A stretch of DNA of 64,000 nucleotides from Setaria digitata (lineage: Eukaryota > Nematoda > Chromadorea > Rhabditida > Setariidae): positions 1 through 64,000 of the forward strand of contig RCAB01000359.1 in assembly GCA_003640385.1 (NCBI GenBank), read 5' to 3'. Shown in pieces: positions 27,240 through 40,400 of this stretch (position 1 is the stretch's first letter; every line of letters starts with the position of its first letter). The translations under genes were made by a program, and so were the position numbers. The notes beneath the pieces are model-generated. The model worked only from the letters and a program-made list of their open reading frames with translations. It was not told the origin of the DNA and ran no database searches.

Positions 27240-27665
27240 CTGAAGCTCGAGGAGAAAGAAATCGGTCGAGAACTCAGATTTGTGTCAGAAATTGACCTTG
27301 TCATTTATTAGAAAAAAAGGATAATTTAGCATAAGGCGATATAGGTTGCGACGTAAGATCACCATGCACGGAGCAGTTTGCCCATGGCTTACGATTTCTT
27401 TATTATTGCTAACTACTGAGTAAACTAGTCTTTATAAAACTATCTCTAAAAGTGAAGTTATTGTCTGAAAGTGTAAAATAAATTGTTGTTAAAAGTTATT
27501 CTTTGATACGATTGAACTTATAATTTTGTCATGTTTTTCCATTGGTGATATGTTATATCATCTCTTTAACATTGGATTTCAGGCTTTAACTGTTCTTGCT
27601 TTTTGTAAATGCTTGAAGTGGTAAATTTCTAATCATAATAATACTTTCTTGTTCATCTATTTTCT

Positions 27666-29641
27666 TCACATAATTCCACAAGCGTCTTTTGGTCTTGGCC
27701 TTCCAACTCGATTACGCGTCAAACAAATTTTAGACTGTTGGGAAGATATAATTGCCGCTAAAACATCACCAAATAGATCTTCGATTCCCTCCTGCAAAGA
27801 TTTAAATCCTGATTTAATCATTGCTTAACTTGAATGGAAAGAACAGCTCTGAAATCTTATTGCTTGTTTTTTTTTTCGGTTTTGGAGATGGTAAAGAATT
27901 TCGGTTTTACCTCCCACGCTGCTTGGAGATAAGTTTCAGGAAGTATAGAGCTTTCTATTTTAAAAGAAGTAGTCCTAAGAAGTTTTAGAAGTCATGAATT
28001 TCTGGAGTTAAGTATGGTTTTCATACATAGGTTTTGGTGGATACTTCGCAGTAGGAAGAAGCTTTCAGTTCTGTGGCCAAACTTTGTCCGACTTTTGTTG
28101 TGATCAAACTTTGGAACGTTTGCGGATCCTTGCTACCGGTTCTACAAAATTCATCCGTTGAATATGATATAGTTTTGCCTCTGATTTTGCGAATGGCGAA
28201 AGAAGAAAAAAAGTACAAGTAATTCGTTACTTCTTAAATTGACTTCTTGGTTTATACGGTGGTTTTGTCGTTGTATCTAAAAATTTTCCCACAAAATAGT
28301 TATTACAATTTCAGCAAAAACGAATATAAAATTGAAACTTTACTTTGTTTAAATCTGGCTAAAACAATATCATAAGCACGAAGGAGACGCACCAACTTCC
28401 ACGTCACCAAGCTGTCGTCGAAGTAGCAATTGACGGACATCCCGTGGTAGCCGTGCCTCGATTCCTGTTGCACAAATAATGAACGGAGTGCTGCGATATA
28501 GACGTCTTACGGTTGGTACCCACTAAATGAGTTAGAAAAAAGTTTGCAAGTCTTTTAAGGGAAAGCACAGGCGTTTTTTTTTCGCAGTAAATTAGGACAG
28601 CTTATTTAGCAATCATACACTAAAATGTTTTCTTGCTAAATTAGAACAATCGCAACCTTCTGATGAATGCTTTCAAATTGTCGTAAGCTACTGATATGAT
28701 AAAAAATGACAATGGCATCCAGATGGCTACAGCGGATCATCGTCGGGATTCTTTCGAAATCGGCGATTCGTTCAGCACACATAAGTTCGAGCTAAAATTA
28801 CTGCACTTGTCATTTCGATAATTGAAATATGCAATTTGTCAAATATGAAATAAGCTGAGAGTGAGGTTTGTATTTCAGAATCATCAAATCATCCATATAT
28901 TACTTCTGCCCAATTTTTTTTTTTTTTTATTTTACGGCACATCACTTCAGAAAAAAGTTATCCACAGATGTAATCATCAAACTTTTGAATGCAACGTGTA
29001 ATTATTACCAGGCAGTCAGTTATGGTAAGTATGGAAGTTTCACTTACCTGAAACCCCTGAACGGTAACAACATTTGAGTCCACCACATCTACACGCTCAA
29101 ATGGGCTTCCTTTCTGAAATTTTCAAGAGAAGTTTTAAATTGGTTTGCAAACGGAAACATTCATGTGTACCATAGACATTTCAGGCTTTCTTCTAACTTC
29201 CATCTTTAAATGCTGAAGACAGTCATTCAGTTTAAAACAAACCAAGGCTTTCTCGCTTTTTAAACGATTATTTTGGTTTGACAGCAATTGTACATAAGCT
29301 CGACGGACATTATTTTTCTCGGAACCAACTTCCCCAACAAGAGCAACTCGAAAATAGGTCAGTCGACTTGAGGAGTTTGCTAAAGTTATTTCAAATCTGT
29401 AGAAGTTTCGTTATGTTTCTCAAATAACATAAATATCACAGGTTCAAGGGTCGGTTCGAAATCGGTTAAAAGAAACTTGTCTGGATGGAAATCTGAAACG
29501 TGAATTTCAAAGTGACAAGAGTGCACCTTTAAGATCTATGTCTGATAAAGCTCTCTCAGAAGACTGTTCATCTGATGATGTATGCCTGATTTTAGATCCA
29601 GACGATGAAGACTTTAAGATAGAAGCTGACAAGGAAGACAT
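27666..29641 (-). CDS. divergent Rho-family GTPase with degenerate nucleotide-binding motifs and a CaaX end, 7 exons
   Basis: Exons on the minus strand: 29641-29527, 29379-29171, 29113-29048, 28791-28657, 28522-28389 (end uncertain), 28180-28027 (start uncertain) and 27791-27666. Together they give about 312 aa. Rho-like order is clear. A Ser-rich N-end of about 45 aa precedes VALVGEVGSEKN (G1 position). TVQGFQLEL, then DAIVIFYHISSLRQFESI, then QKWVPTVRR and STPFIICATGIE (G4 position) follow. VGQSLATELKASSYCEVSTKTYEGIEDLF (split here by splicing after TY) holds G5. A basic tail ends in CGIM, a prenylation CaaX box. Key residues are lost: the P-loop Gly-Lys-Ser/Thr reads EKN, the DTAG motif is replaced by MCAE, and NKxD or TKxD by ATGIE. 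It may therefore not bind or hydrolyse GTP. Introns are in frame with no stops, arguing for a live gene. The join of exons 5 and 6 needs a weak GTCTCC donor and may be wrong. Confidence 0.75.
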
Positions 29642-32600
29642 TTAGTTATAGGTTTAATACTGACCGCCACCACTACCACCCAGCAAGACTAATGAAATAA
29701 ATGACAATAAAACTGTGAAGAACCAAATTCCATTCTTGTTCTTAGTGGGTCGGACAGAAATAAGCGAATTAATTTAAATTAGAATTTATAGACACTCTAA
29801 AGGGAAAGAATAGACAAAAAAGAAAAAATCATACGAAAGATTATTTTTTGCTTTTATCAACTTTAAATTTCAGCTTTGATCCCGTCAAAAGGTCATTGTT
29901 CTCGATTAATGCTACTTCGAAATTATCGTTGGAAAAAAAAAACTCCTCACTTCAAGGACTGATTAGTAAAGTACACAATTGAAAGATTAATGAAATACCT
30001 AAAGGGACAGCTAAAGAAGACAAATGGATAAGACGAAGTAATCAGTAGGATTTATTGTTCACTTTATCAGAATCTATATAACAGTAAAGAATAAAATTTT
30101 TCCACCTATTCTTGTTTTTACATTTAATTCATCATCTCATAGAAATGCCATTTTAGTATAAGATCTTGTTAGCAGTGACTTCCAAAATTTTCATCCATTA
30201 ATTGAGGAAAGTTTATTTTGTCTAAGGTGAGCATGACTTTTGCTTCATTTTTTATTGCCTCACTTTTTTCTTAGAATTAATTTAGCCTTTCTAATCTATT
30301 CATATCGACTTATTCCACTGATTTAGCCTTCAAGACAAACATTAAACCTTCTAAATGCTTTTTTGGCACTTTTCCATCTTCATTATATAATTAATGACCT
30401 GTCACTTCCTTCTGGATTTATGATTCCTCATTTATTTAATTATTGTTAGTTAATAGTCAGCAATATAAATGTTTGAACTTTTAAGTGTGAATGTCCTGGA
30501 ATAATAAACTGCACTGTTGTATGATTAGTTCTGATAAACTGTAGCAACTTTCTGATGACAGGCTGAATGAAGCCAGTTGAATGTTTTTCTTTTTCTCCTC
30601 AATACAGAATTCATTGAAGTGGTCAATTTCTCAGTAAATCTTCGTTGATTTATTTGCACATGTATAAAGAAACCTTTGAAAATAGTCTTGAGAAATACTC
30701 TCAACTCAAGCTTACAAAAATCTGTGTAACTAGAAGTTCGGGAAAAGTCGGAAAAAGAAATTTTATTGTTCTACAATTCTCGCAAAAGTGAGCCATAAAT
30801 TTTAGCTACAATTCAATTTTAGTAGTATGAAGAGATCTTGATATAATATTTTCATAAAGTTCTTTCTGTTTTTTGCAAAATTTGTTTGATAATGCACAAT
30901 GTCATATTGAAATTGCATGCTAATTTGACATCGTCAAATGTCATTTCCATATTTTAGATTAGCATTTAAAAAATTACCTTTAATTCATTTTATCATTATA
31001 TAATATCGCAGATGAGGATTTAAGTTCTTATCATATGTTTAATCATATAAGATGATATGGAATTTAGAGCCCTTATCAACAAATTTCATTCGTCAACTAT
31101 CCTAGTAATAGAGTATAATTAAGCCAAATTTTACAATCCTGATAGGCTTTGCAAGCATATCATAAATCATCATTGCTATCACTGGTGCAGTTTTGAAGGA
31201 CCGATGTCATCAAATATTTCTTTTTACTGTACAGAATGAAATTCATTGATTGTTTGATGGTGAAACTTATCGTAATTAAAGTATAACAAGAACAAGTCGA
31301 AATGATCGAGAGCTGTTCGGAATTCTTTCCACAATAACGAAGGTATTCGTTTTGATCATGAGCTGAAGCTGAACAGAGAATCATTTTAGACTTATTTTCT
31401 GTCATCGAAATTTGCAAGGATAAAATTAAATTTGAGGAGAAAAAAAAGCATGCAGAAGATAGATGTAAGCAATGAGAAATGCCAAGAGATTGCAAAAGCA
31501 CTTGAAAAGTGCATAATGAATGAAGTTAGCAAAAAAGCATGCAAGAGAAAGCGATTAGATAACAAAAATTTATTGGAATTGCAAAATCGAAAAAAAGTGA
31601 GAATAAAATATAATTCATTTTCAGGAAATGAGCTGGAAAACAAAATGCTTTTTCACTTTTCGAAACACTCATTTGTTGATCGAAAAAAAAAAAAAGTAAA
31701 TGCGATAAACATAGAGAAACAAAAAAAAGTACTTGAGAAGTATGTGAAGGAACAAAGAAATTGAACCTAATTGTCATTCCTGGAACTGGTAAACATCGAT
31801 GAACAATTTCGTTCCAGTGAGAATGACCTTTGCCCTAGGGTACCATTCCCATAAAAAGGTGTTCCGTCACTGTTTCTTATTGAAGTGGAAATATTATCGT
31901 TTTTTTTTTCTCCACATTAGCCGCTATTAGTCTTTCAAAAAAAAAAAATTTAAAAAAAAAATCACTCGTTCAATTCCTGTTCATGACAGAAAGCTAATCG
32001 AATTAAAATGGTTAGATTAAAAAATCGTGATCAAAAGTTGATGTCAAAATGTTTTTTCAGAATTTTCACCTAAAATACAATAACAATTATTGGGCAAAGT
32101 GCTAGAAGTTAGAAGGAACATATGAGGACTAGTAAAAGATTCAGGTAAAATATAAAATAAAAACAAGCTGTGAAGTCAAAAATTACATGCAATTGTAATT
32201 CGAAAATTTTTTTTGCCTACAGTCAGAAATATTATATCAGAAATATATATAATATATAAATATAATATATAATATAGAAATATAATAATATATAAATATA
32301 TATCAGAAATATTCTACAATATTTCACGAACATTTCTTAAGATGAAGATGACATTCTGACTAGAGATAGAACTTCCATTTAGTTATCAATCTGAGGAATA
32401 AAAAAAGTCTCAAGTTTCATATATATGACTGCAACAGAAGACGATCTTTCATAATATTTACAGGCCAGTTTGACAAGACATCTAGATTCCTACAAATTTT
32501 TTCAAATCATTTTGAATTAGTAATTAGCAATTAGTAATTCATTCATCGTGTATTTTAATTTCCTGATTATTCCTAATTATATGTGTAATAATTTAGTTGA

Positions 32601-33038
32601 AAATATTTTTGATTAAAATTACATTAATGAAAATAGATTCGCAATTATTCCAAAGTACTGTAAGGAGCTCATTTTGTTTTAGGAAAACATTTCGATTAGT
32701 GACCAAATCATGAAATGATGAATTAATTGGAATGATCCTTTTGCTTTTTTTTGTCCTTCTTCAATCCCCACATTATTTCTTCCAGTTATATCACAGTTCG
32801 TTTTCTTTCATGAATGATCGTCATAGTGTCCCCCCAAGTATACCTTCATATTAATTAGATATTTTCCTCTCTCTTGTTAATTACCTTTCTCCTTTCCCTC
32901 CTTATTCATCAAGCATTTAATAACCACTGACCAGTACTTTTCTGCAGTAATTACTCCATCAAAACACTTCGCCTCATTTACATTCTTCGTCCATCACTCA
33001 GCTGCTGGTCACTCACTACTCCTTCTTCACTCACAACA
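29642..33038. other. intergenic, no supported gene
   Basis: Upstream region of the Rho-like gene and of the secreted protein gene at 33039. Overlapping open frames on both strands at 31160-31777 reflect low-complexity A/T-rich sequence. An AT-only patch lies at about 32233-32315 with repeated TATAAATATA motifs. Confidence 0.45.
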
Positions 33039-33459
33039 ATGTCCAATTCTACCAAGAAAATAATGATTATAGCTTTAATTTCAGCAATTTCAATGATTTT
33101 CACGAATGCAGGTAGTTGTCATTTATAATATATCAAAATTAAATAATTTTTACAAATAACTTTTTTTTTTTTTGAAATATTTTAGATAAGTTTGTGTTGT
33201 GGATGACCGACTCGCAGCAGAAAAGACTTATCGAGACAAAAGAAATTTAGAATCTTTACATGTCTACTGTTACATTATTTGGAAACATAAGAAATTTGTC
33301 ATTTTTGTTAGTATTAATGCCAAAAAAAAAAAACAAAAATTTCTTTTCTTCAGACCTATTCGAAGTTTGCAACAGTTTCAAAAAAATATTACATTTTTAG
33401 AGTAACTTTTAAGCAAATAGAGCCAACCTTTTCTTCCTTCGTTTTTTGTGTGTTAGTAT

Positions 33460-33494
<35 letters not shown>

Positions 33495-34224
33495 GGAATA
33501 CAATGGAAAAAAAAAGGAATAAGTAATATAAAAAGTGTTAATTAAGATACAAAGGAGAAAGAACCGGTGAAATCAGCATTCTGCTTCTATGGTCTTCTTA
33601 ACCTCTGCGAAGAAGGTTATAAATGTGTAAAAACTGAATGCGTTGAAGATAAAAGCCAAAAGAAACCCATTAGTGGTTAGCGGTTTTGGTAATTTGTTAA
33701 TTATCTGCAAAAGATAGGAAATATCTCTGAAATGATCTTAATTAGGATGTCTGTCGAATATTTCCGTAAGTTAGCAGTGATTTGTAGGAAATCCCAGAAG
33801 CTATCACAGAAGTATATTTGGTTATTTTAATTTTCCTCTACTAGAAACTAGAAATATTTTACGGAAATGTTCACAGAAGAAACACTGATGAAGTGGTATT
33901 TTACGTGAAATAAATTTTCACCATGAAATGGTATTCCTTTTCCATAAAAAATATTCACGGGAAATTTTTGCTCGTTACTTTATTCACATAATGTGAAAGA
34001 AAGTGAATGAAACTGAGAAGCTTTAATATAATTAAGCTTAAATATTAATACTGCATTAAACGAAATAAGAAGGAGTATAATTAGGAAGAGTTCTTAATTA
34101 AGAGGATAGAATAGACTTATTTTCTGCTTATTTAGGTAGAAGTATTGCTCCATGTCTTGGAGGTTTATGTCCCAACGGTTACATCTGTTACGCCAATAAT
34201 AGATGCTATCTGCTCGAAGATTAA
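33039..34224 (+). CDS. small secreted Cys-rich protein with CC-type domains, gene A, 3 exons
   Basis: Exon 1 (33039-33111) encodes a signal peptide with the hydrophobic core IMIIALISAISMIF. Exon 2 (33547-33675, acceptor uncertain) carries a first Cys motif, CFYGLLNLCEEGYKC then TEC. Exon 3 (34136-34224) carries a second, PCLGGLCPNGYICYANNRC. Total is about 96 aa. The C-x5-LCP-x-GY-x-C-x-C spacing resembles the nematode CC domain (Pfam PF04942) found in secreted proteins of unknown role. All introns are in phase 1, so each Cys motif is a symmetric exon module. A second good acceptor (TATTTTAG, ending at 33184) in the same phase gives an alternative short ending. It is a tandem paralogue of the gene at 35315. 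A secreted, disulfide-bonded role is inferred. Confidence 0.7.
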
Positions 34225-35275
34225 TCAGATACTTTCGCTGTTAAAATTATCATTAATCACTTGATGATAAATTTACGTTATCAAACATAAATTCACAATT
34301 TTCACATCTTTCCATTTCTCTTTTCTTAGTTTAATATTTCATTTCTGTGCTTCATGTATTCTCTTCCTTTCCTTCTTTTTCTTTTAAATTCAAATATTTT
34401 ATGGACTATTTGCGTGTACATCAATTTTTTTTAGTCCAATCTTTCCTTTACTGCAAATTATTTAAATTATCCAATATGATTGAATTTGTAATAATTCAAT
34501 TGCTGCACCTTTTTCACGTTATTACCATCGAATGTTCGTTCATTTGTCATCCAAACAAAAAAAAAATTTGCTTCTTTAATTGCTTGCCTTTTTTCTTTTC
34601 ATTTGCTGCCATTGATAAATAAATGATTAGCAGTGATAAGATGATTGTTAAATCGAGATAAGCCTTAGCACATTGGCAGTTGATTTTTGTCCTTCAGCAA
34701 TCGTTGATTGATTTTTTTTCTTTTTGAAAACTTCAAACTGAGATCATTCATTTTTTTTTTTTTTTTTTTTCAATCACATAATAATGATGTAAGTTGGGAA
34801 TATCATTTAAGAATATAATGACTTGTACTCGTTAAATTTGATAAAATTCTTTATTTCAGTCTAATCTAAATTAAAATAGATGAGAGTAAACTGAGTTGCA
34901 GCACTTTCTCTCGAAATATCATACATGCATTCAACAATTTCAAGTTGCATTTTCTACATTTGACAAGAGAGAGAGAGAGAGAGAGAGAGATTGAGAAAAA
35001 AAGGAAAAATTTATTCAACAAAATTAACACTTTATAGGGAGAGAATCATTTAGTTAATAATATAAGAAGAACATTTAACTTCTCTTTGCTGGCTGTCCCA
35101 TTGAGCAATTATTTGAGTAAACAGAAAAACGAAGAAAGTGACACGTTTCGTTCTCGTCCTATCTTGCTTCCAGTCATTATCATTGCTACCACACCTCTCT
35201 GTACCACTTCTGAACTAATCCAGTCCTGTCTAATCGCTTATTCAATTTCAACATCAATAGGAACAATACAAACTG
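34225..35275. other. spacer between the two secreted Cys-rich genes
   Basis: AT-rich, with a T run at 34750-34770 and a (GA)n microsatellite at about 34966-34990. The open frame at 35086-35280 lies immediately upstream of the TATA element of gene B and is not supported as coding. Confidence 0.45.
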
Positions 35276-35282
35276 TATAAAA
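35276..35282 (+). promoter_or_regulatory. TATA box of secreted Cys-rich gene B
   Basis: TATAAAA begins 39 bases before the ATG at 35315. The spacing would leave only a very short leader. Similar TATA elements stand 43-44 bases before the signal-peptide starts at 53690 and 63914. Confidence 0.5.
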
Positions 35283-35314
35283 TCTCCACCGCTCTCATTC
35301 AATCAGACCACAAG

Positions 35315-36532
35315 ATGACCATTGCAACGAGTAGAAATGCCACGCTTTCAATGATTCTTCTAATTGCTACGGTAGTAGTACTTCCTAAAGGTATTCTTCA
35401 TTTTATTTTCTTCAATGCATTCAATTAATTACACACTAATTGGTGATTAGTTTCTATCTCTCTTACAGAAGAAAAACAATTAAAATATAAATATATAGCT
35501 GTGCATTTATTTTATTCGTACAAATGAAATAAATTGAAATATCAATAAAATTAAAAATGACCAAATTTGTCGTCTACGTTTACCTATACAGAGAAAAATT
35601 TGGTTTAAAAGGTAATAAATCTATTTTTCTATAAAGCATATTTTTCATTAAACAATTAATTGCCCAATTAAAAAATTCTAATATTTGAAATGATAAAAAA
35701 TAAATTTACTAATTAATCTCAATATAACAATTACAGGAGTTAAATATGTTGTCATGTCAGAAATGGTATATAAATTATTAAAATTCTCAAAAAGAAACGA
35801 AAGAAAAGGAAAAAAAAAATAAAAACACTGTATTCACTATATTTCATAATCCATTTTGTTGTTTCAATCATTCCCAAATTCATTATTTTTCAATTTAAAT
35901 CTAGTAAAACTACGAAAAAAATTATTAAAATTTAATAACGAATAGATAACAAAAATCATTACGAATCTCACTCACACTTACCTATAAAATAATAATTATA
36001 TTACAGAAATAAAATCAGAAAAAACGATGAAGATAGGACCGTGTGTGAATTACCTTTGTCCTGCTGGTTATGACTGTATTAAAAATGAGTGCATCAAAAA
36101 TCTCACTCTCATTCAGAATCTCATAAAAGGTCGGGTACAATTATTACTATTTTTTCCTTAATAATTAATAAGTAATGAGAAACAAGATCAAAGGCATTTC
36201 CACTTGCATAGATTGATCATTTTTACCGTTCTGTACAAAATACTAACATTGTATGTTTTGAGGATGATTTCTTTACATTTTTTCTTTTTTAAGTATCACA
36301 GCAATAATATGCTCAAAAGTGAAGAAATTCATACATGGCAACATCTCATGTGATAGGTAGTAAGAAAAAAAATGAAATATTCATTCAGTTATCTGATAAT
36401 AACTAAAGAATTTTAGGTTCAATTTTTGCAGGAAAAAGTATCGGTCCATGTATCAACGGTTTATGTCCCGAAGATCATACATGTTACAATGATTTCTGTT
36501 ACAGTACCAATAAATCAGCCAACGTCTCTTGA
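35315..36532 (+). CDS. small secreted Cys-rich protein with CC-type domains, gene B, 3 exons
   Basis: Exon 1 (35315-35390) encodes the signal peptide with the core LSMILLIATVVVL. Exon 2 (36007-36129) has GPCVNYLCPAGYDCIKNEC. Exon 3 (36432-36532) has GPCINGLCPEDHTCYNDFC and a short Ser/Asn tail. Total 99 aa. All introns are phase 1 and the exon layout is the same as gene A about 2.3 kb upstream, so the two are a tandem duplication. The Cys pattern resembles the nematode CC domain (PF04942). Both motifs are better conserved here than in gene A. No enzymatic residues are visible. A secreted structural or host-interface role is only inference. Confidence 0.75.
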
Positions 36533-37474
36533 ATATATTATTCACTTGCTAAAGTAATAATTTCGAAAAGAAAAGCAAAAAAGACATCCCTGATGCAAAA
36601 CAAGATAACTGGTTTTCCTCGCACCATCATAAACTTTTTTTGAATTCTCATCCTAATTGAAGCTTCTCTTCCAGTTATTTGTTTATCACAATTACTGTGA
36701 AATCTATCGATAAATGTTTAATTTTCATCACTTTTTTACCAATATTTTCCTCATTTATGAAGTTCACTTCAAAGAAGGGCACATAAAGCATGGCAAATAT
36801 AATTGTGGAATCCTAGTGCCTGGTTGAACTGCTTTTTTGCAGTCTATAGAATAATGAAATGCAACAACCAATTGCTCCACACCGAAAGGAAAGCTTAAAC
36901 AATTCATATAGCAGGGCAGATATATGTTGTAGTTGATAAAAGTAAAATAATTCTAATATCGGCATCATTTTTTTGATAGGTTAACAAAAAAAAAATCTTT
37001 CGACAAACATATTTATGTTTCATTTTTTTTTTTTAATGCACCAAATTTGTATGCCATACATTTTTTGAAAATATTAAATGGATCAATGTTCCTTTTCATA
37101 CAAGTTTAAAACCCGAGTAAGGATGCACCTACAAAGGATGTTTTTTGATAAGTGCCATAGCATAACCGTGATTAGGTCACAAACTACTTCCGACCTTATC
37201 AGAGATCTTACAGTAACACAATTTTCTGTGCTTTAAATTTGCAAAAACCTTACACTTAGTAGGACTAGTATATCGCCAGCATAGAAATGGATACCTTTGT
37301 TCGCATAATAAACAAAAAAAAGCAAATGATAAAAAGAAATGCAGAGAGAAATATAAATTAGATAATAAGAAAAAAATCACTTAATCAAAAAAAAAGAATC
37401 ATTGTGAGCAATAAATATATAAATGAACGACTGAGATCTTGACGAAAAAACTAAACACAAATAACGGACAGAAT
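36533..37474. other. convergent intergenic region, no gene seen
   Basis: Lies between the ends of secreted gene B (+) and the KNL1-like gene (-). The open frame at 37177-37380 (-) has no splice or similarity support. Confidence 0.45.
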
Positions 37475-40400
37475 TCAATTTTTTTGACTTGCTCCGGCCA
37501 ATAAATCTCGATATTCAGCTATATCTTCTTCATATTTTTGTAAAAATTGAACTCGTCGCGCTGCTTTTTTTGCCGCCAACTCTTCTACCGCGCTTTTCGT
37601 TTCATGATACTCCTTCAACAGAGCTGCCAGTCGCTAGAACAAAGGACCAGACAAAAATCTTCTAAGGCATTGGAAAATATGTGAAACACAAAATCACGAG
37701 GAGGGAAGAAAAATAAAACATTTCTTAAGGAATTAAGAAAAGCCAGCGAAAAAAAAAAAGAAAAGGACATATAAATTTGTTGAAGTGAAGTGCTAGAGAT
37801 ATTTTAAGTGAGTAGTTGATAATAAACAAATCTGTTTCATTTTTATAACATCTTGAACTTACTGCTCCTTGTTTCTTCGCAAGTTCCAACTTTTTTTGCG
37901 CTATTTCCAGACGCCTAACACGCTTCATACGTTGTAATTCTTCAATTTTCATTTCATTTTGAGCCTCACTATCTGCAGCTTCATCTAATAATTTCAGCTG
38001 ACCGAAACGCTCCATTACTTCTGCAAAAATGTCGGATTTATAAAAAATGTAAAGTATGAAAAGAAAGAGGGTGTTTATTAGCGGTAGACCGAATGCCTCC
38101 AGCTGATGAATAATCCATACCGTCATGATTTTGTCGACAATCTATTACGGATTGTATTAAATGTTTTTTCTGTTCTGATTCAGCTTTCGTCTCTAGCAAC
38201 AGTTCCTGTAATAGAGAATAATGATTCATTGAAATCAAGTAAAGAAATAGAAAAAAACTGGGCAGTTACGCTCAACAATTTACTGCGGAAGATAAATTAG
38301 AAGAGAAACAACCGATAGAAACAATGTATAAACTACACAATGTTTGTTAAGAATATCTTACTGACCTCATCACAAAAAAGGGTTATTTAAATTTATGAAA
38401 AGTGGCATATTTTTTCTTATTAATTACAACATGGATATTAAATTTACTCAGTATGCTCCTGTCAAAAAGAATAACTGTAATATTTTTAACATTTGAAAGC
38501 AATATAATGATAACCACCAACTGACAACTTACATCCAGCTTTTCACTTGTAAGCTTAGCCAGTTTAGCTCGCAATACGAACCATTCATGTTGAGCCATCA
38601 GATAACATACATCAAACCAGCTAGCTTCTTTTCTTGATAGCTAAATCGAAGTATGCTTTAAAAAGAAAAAAACTGAACTTGTTTATTTCATGTAATTAAT
38701 TTCTGTTATGAAGACTTAATGACTTAATGGAAGTAAACTAGCACAAATAAAAATAAAAAAAAATGAGCTGGCCAAATTTGTCATTTATTTCATGTAATTA
38801 ATTTCTGTTATGAAGACTTAATGACTTAATGGAAGTAAACTAGCACAAATAAAAATAAAAAAAAAATGAGCTGGCCAAATTTGTCATTCTTTTTTATCAA
38901 AAAAAGAACTTCATGTCCAAACGATGTCTGCAAGTGCAACGCTATAATAATAATATACCACATATTTTCCTTTTCCGCAACCAAATTTATAATTCCTTAT
39001 AGTTTTATCAGTCAGTGAAAAACTTGTATGGAAATAATTCCAAACATCACAAAAAAAAAAAAAAAAAAATGAATAATAAAAGACAGACCTTTCTCGGATT
39101 TAACGTCCTAATACATTCAGCGATTTTACGATTGCCGCAATCTGGAAGCTGTGCATTGATCAATCCCTTGCATCTGAAACAGAAATTATGCAAACGTAAA
39201 GTTAAATGAACTGTTTCAAAGACCTTCAAAATAACATCAAACCTTTTGCTTTTTTTAGTCCAATTTAAACGTTTAAAACACTTTATTTATTCCTCCATAC
39301 GAAAATAGCAAGAAGCACCTATCTTAGTTATCTAACAAAATAGCTTAAGGGACTAAGTTTGATTGCTTAATATCGAAAGAAACTTGCAAAAATTAATTAA
39401 AAAAACTAAAAGTATAAGTCAAAAAAGGACTTGTCGACAACTTCGGCAATACGTTTCCGCAAATTAGTGGTTGCCAACTGCTTGAGCTCCACAATTTGCG
39501 GTTGCTCACTTGGCTTGATTCGCAAACATGGAATTGTCTGAAAATTGATATTGAATCCCACAGTATCAACACGACTAGTCAGGAAACTTGACTCGTCCTC
39601 CAAAGCTGCTGTAACAATTTCAGAGCGACGAGAAGATAGCGAGGATGATTCAATATAGGACTGTTCGCCAGCTGTATGTACTTCGCCATTGAAAGATACT
39701 GCTGTTGAGACTAAATTCCAAAAAGTCACCGATAGAGGACTGATTAATCAACATTTCTCTTTCAGCCATTACATAAAACTAAAATACATGACCATCTAGT
39801 AAGCAAAAAGTGCATCTTAATTTGAAACCCGTGTAGTGCGAAAGTCACTTCTGTGAAGTATTCCACATTCTTTTTCCTATTTTGTTTGGAAAGTCAATTC
39901 CACACGAAAATTCACCTTGACTGCTGAGTTCATTTGAGTGAAATAATGGCTCTGGCATAGGAATGTCATACAACATTCCGATGTTATCTCCATCTGCAGC
40001 AGAAAGTTCGGTCAAAGTAAATACACCAGAATTATTTAGGCTACGGCGCAGTCGATGCTTGATTTCATTTAAAACCTCAAATAAAATTAGTGATAAGCCA
40101 AGATTACAGAAACTCTACAGCTTCACACATATTATTGTATTTTAAATAAAACATTAATTGTATATTGAAATAACATAATTTCAAACTCAACCTAAATATT
40201 TATAAATTAATGAAAAGAAGAAACCTCATCAGTAGATTTATCAGTGATTGCTGCATTTTCAGACGTATTTCCTGAACCTATTTTATCCTGAAAATAGTCT
40301 TAAATACATCGCAATACGTATTTCTCAAGTGGTAACTTTTTGATGTAACAGTCCACAGTTCGTTTATGAATGAAAGAAAGAGGAGAAGAAACTTACTGAT

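Noticed and set aside
29439..29645. Plus-strand acidic open segment after a good CACAG acceptor, ending in a stop
   Set aside because: No upstream plus-strand exons exist. The opposite strand carries the first exon of the Rho-like gene, which joins in phase to the following exon, so this is its antisense shadow.
31160..31777. Overlapping open frames of 83-113 codons on both strands, including a Lys-rich 110-codon plus frame starting with TTG
   Set aside because: Several frames on both strands are open at once because of A/T-rich low-complexity sequence, and no splice partners or recognisable motifs were seen.
32233..32315. AT-only palindrome-like patch as a possible replication origin or hairpin element
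   Set aside because: Looks like a degenerate AT microsatellite, with no flanking target duplication or inverted termini.
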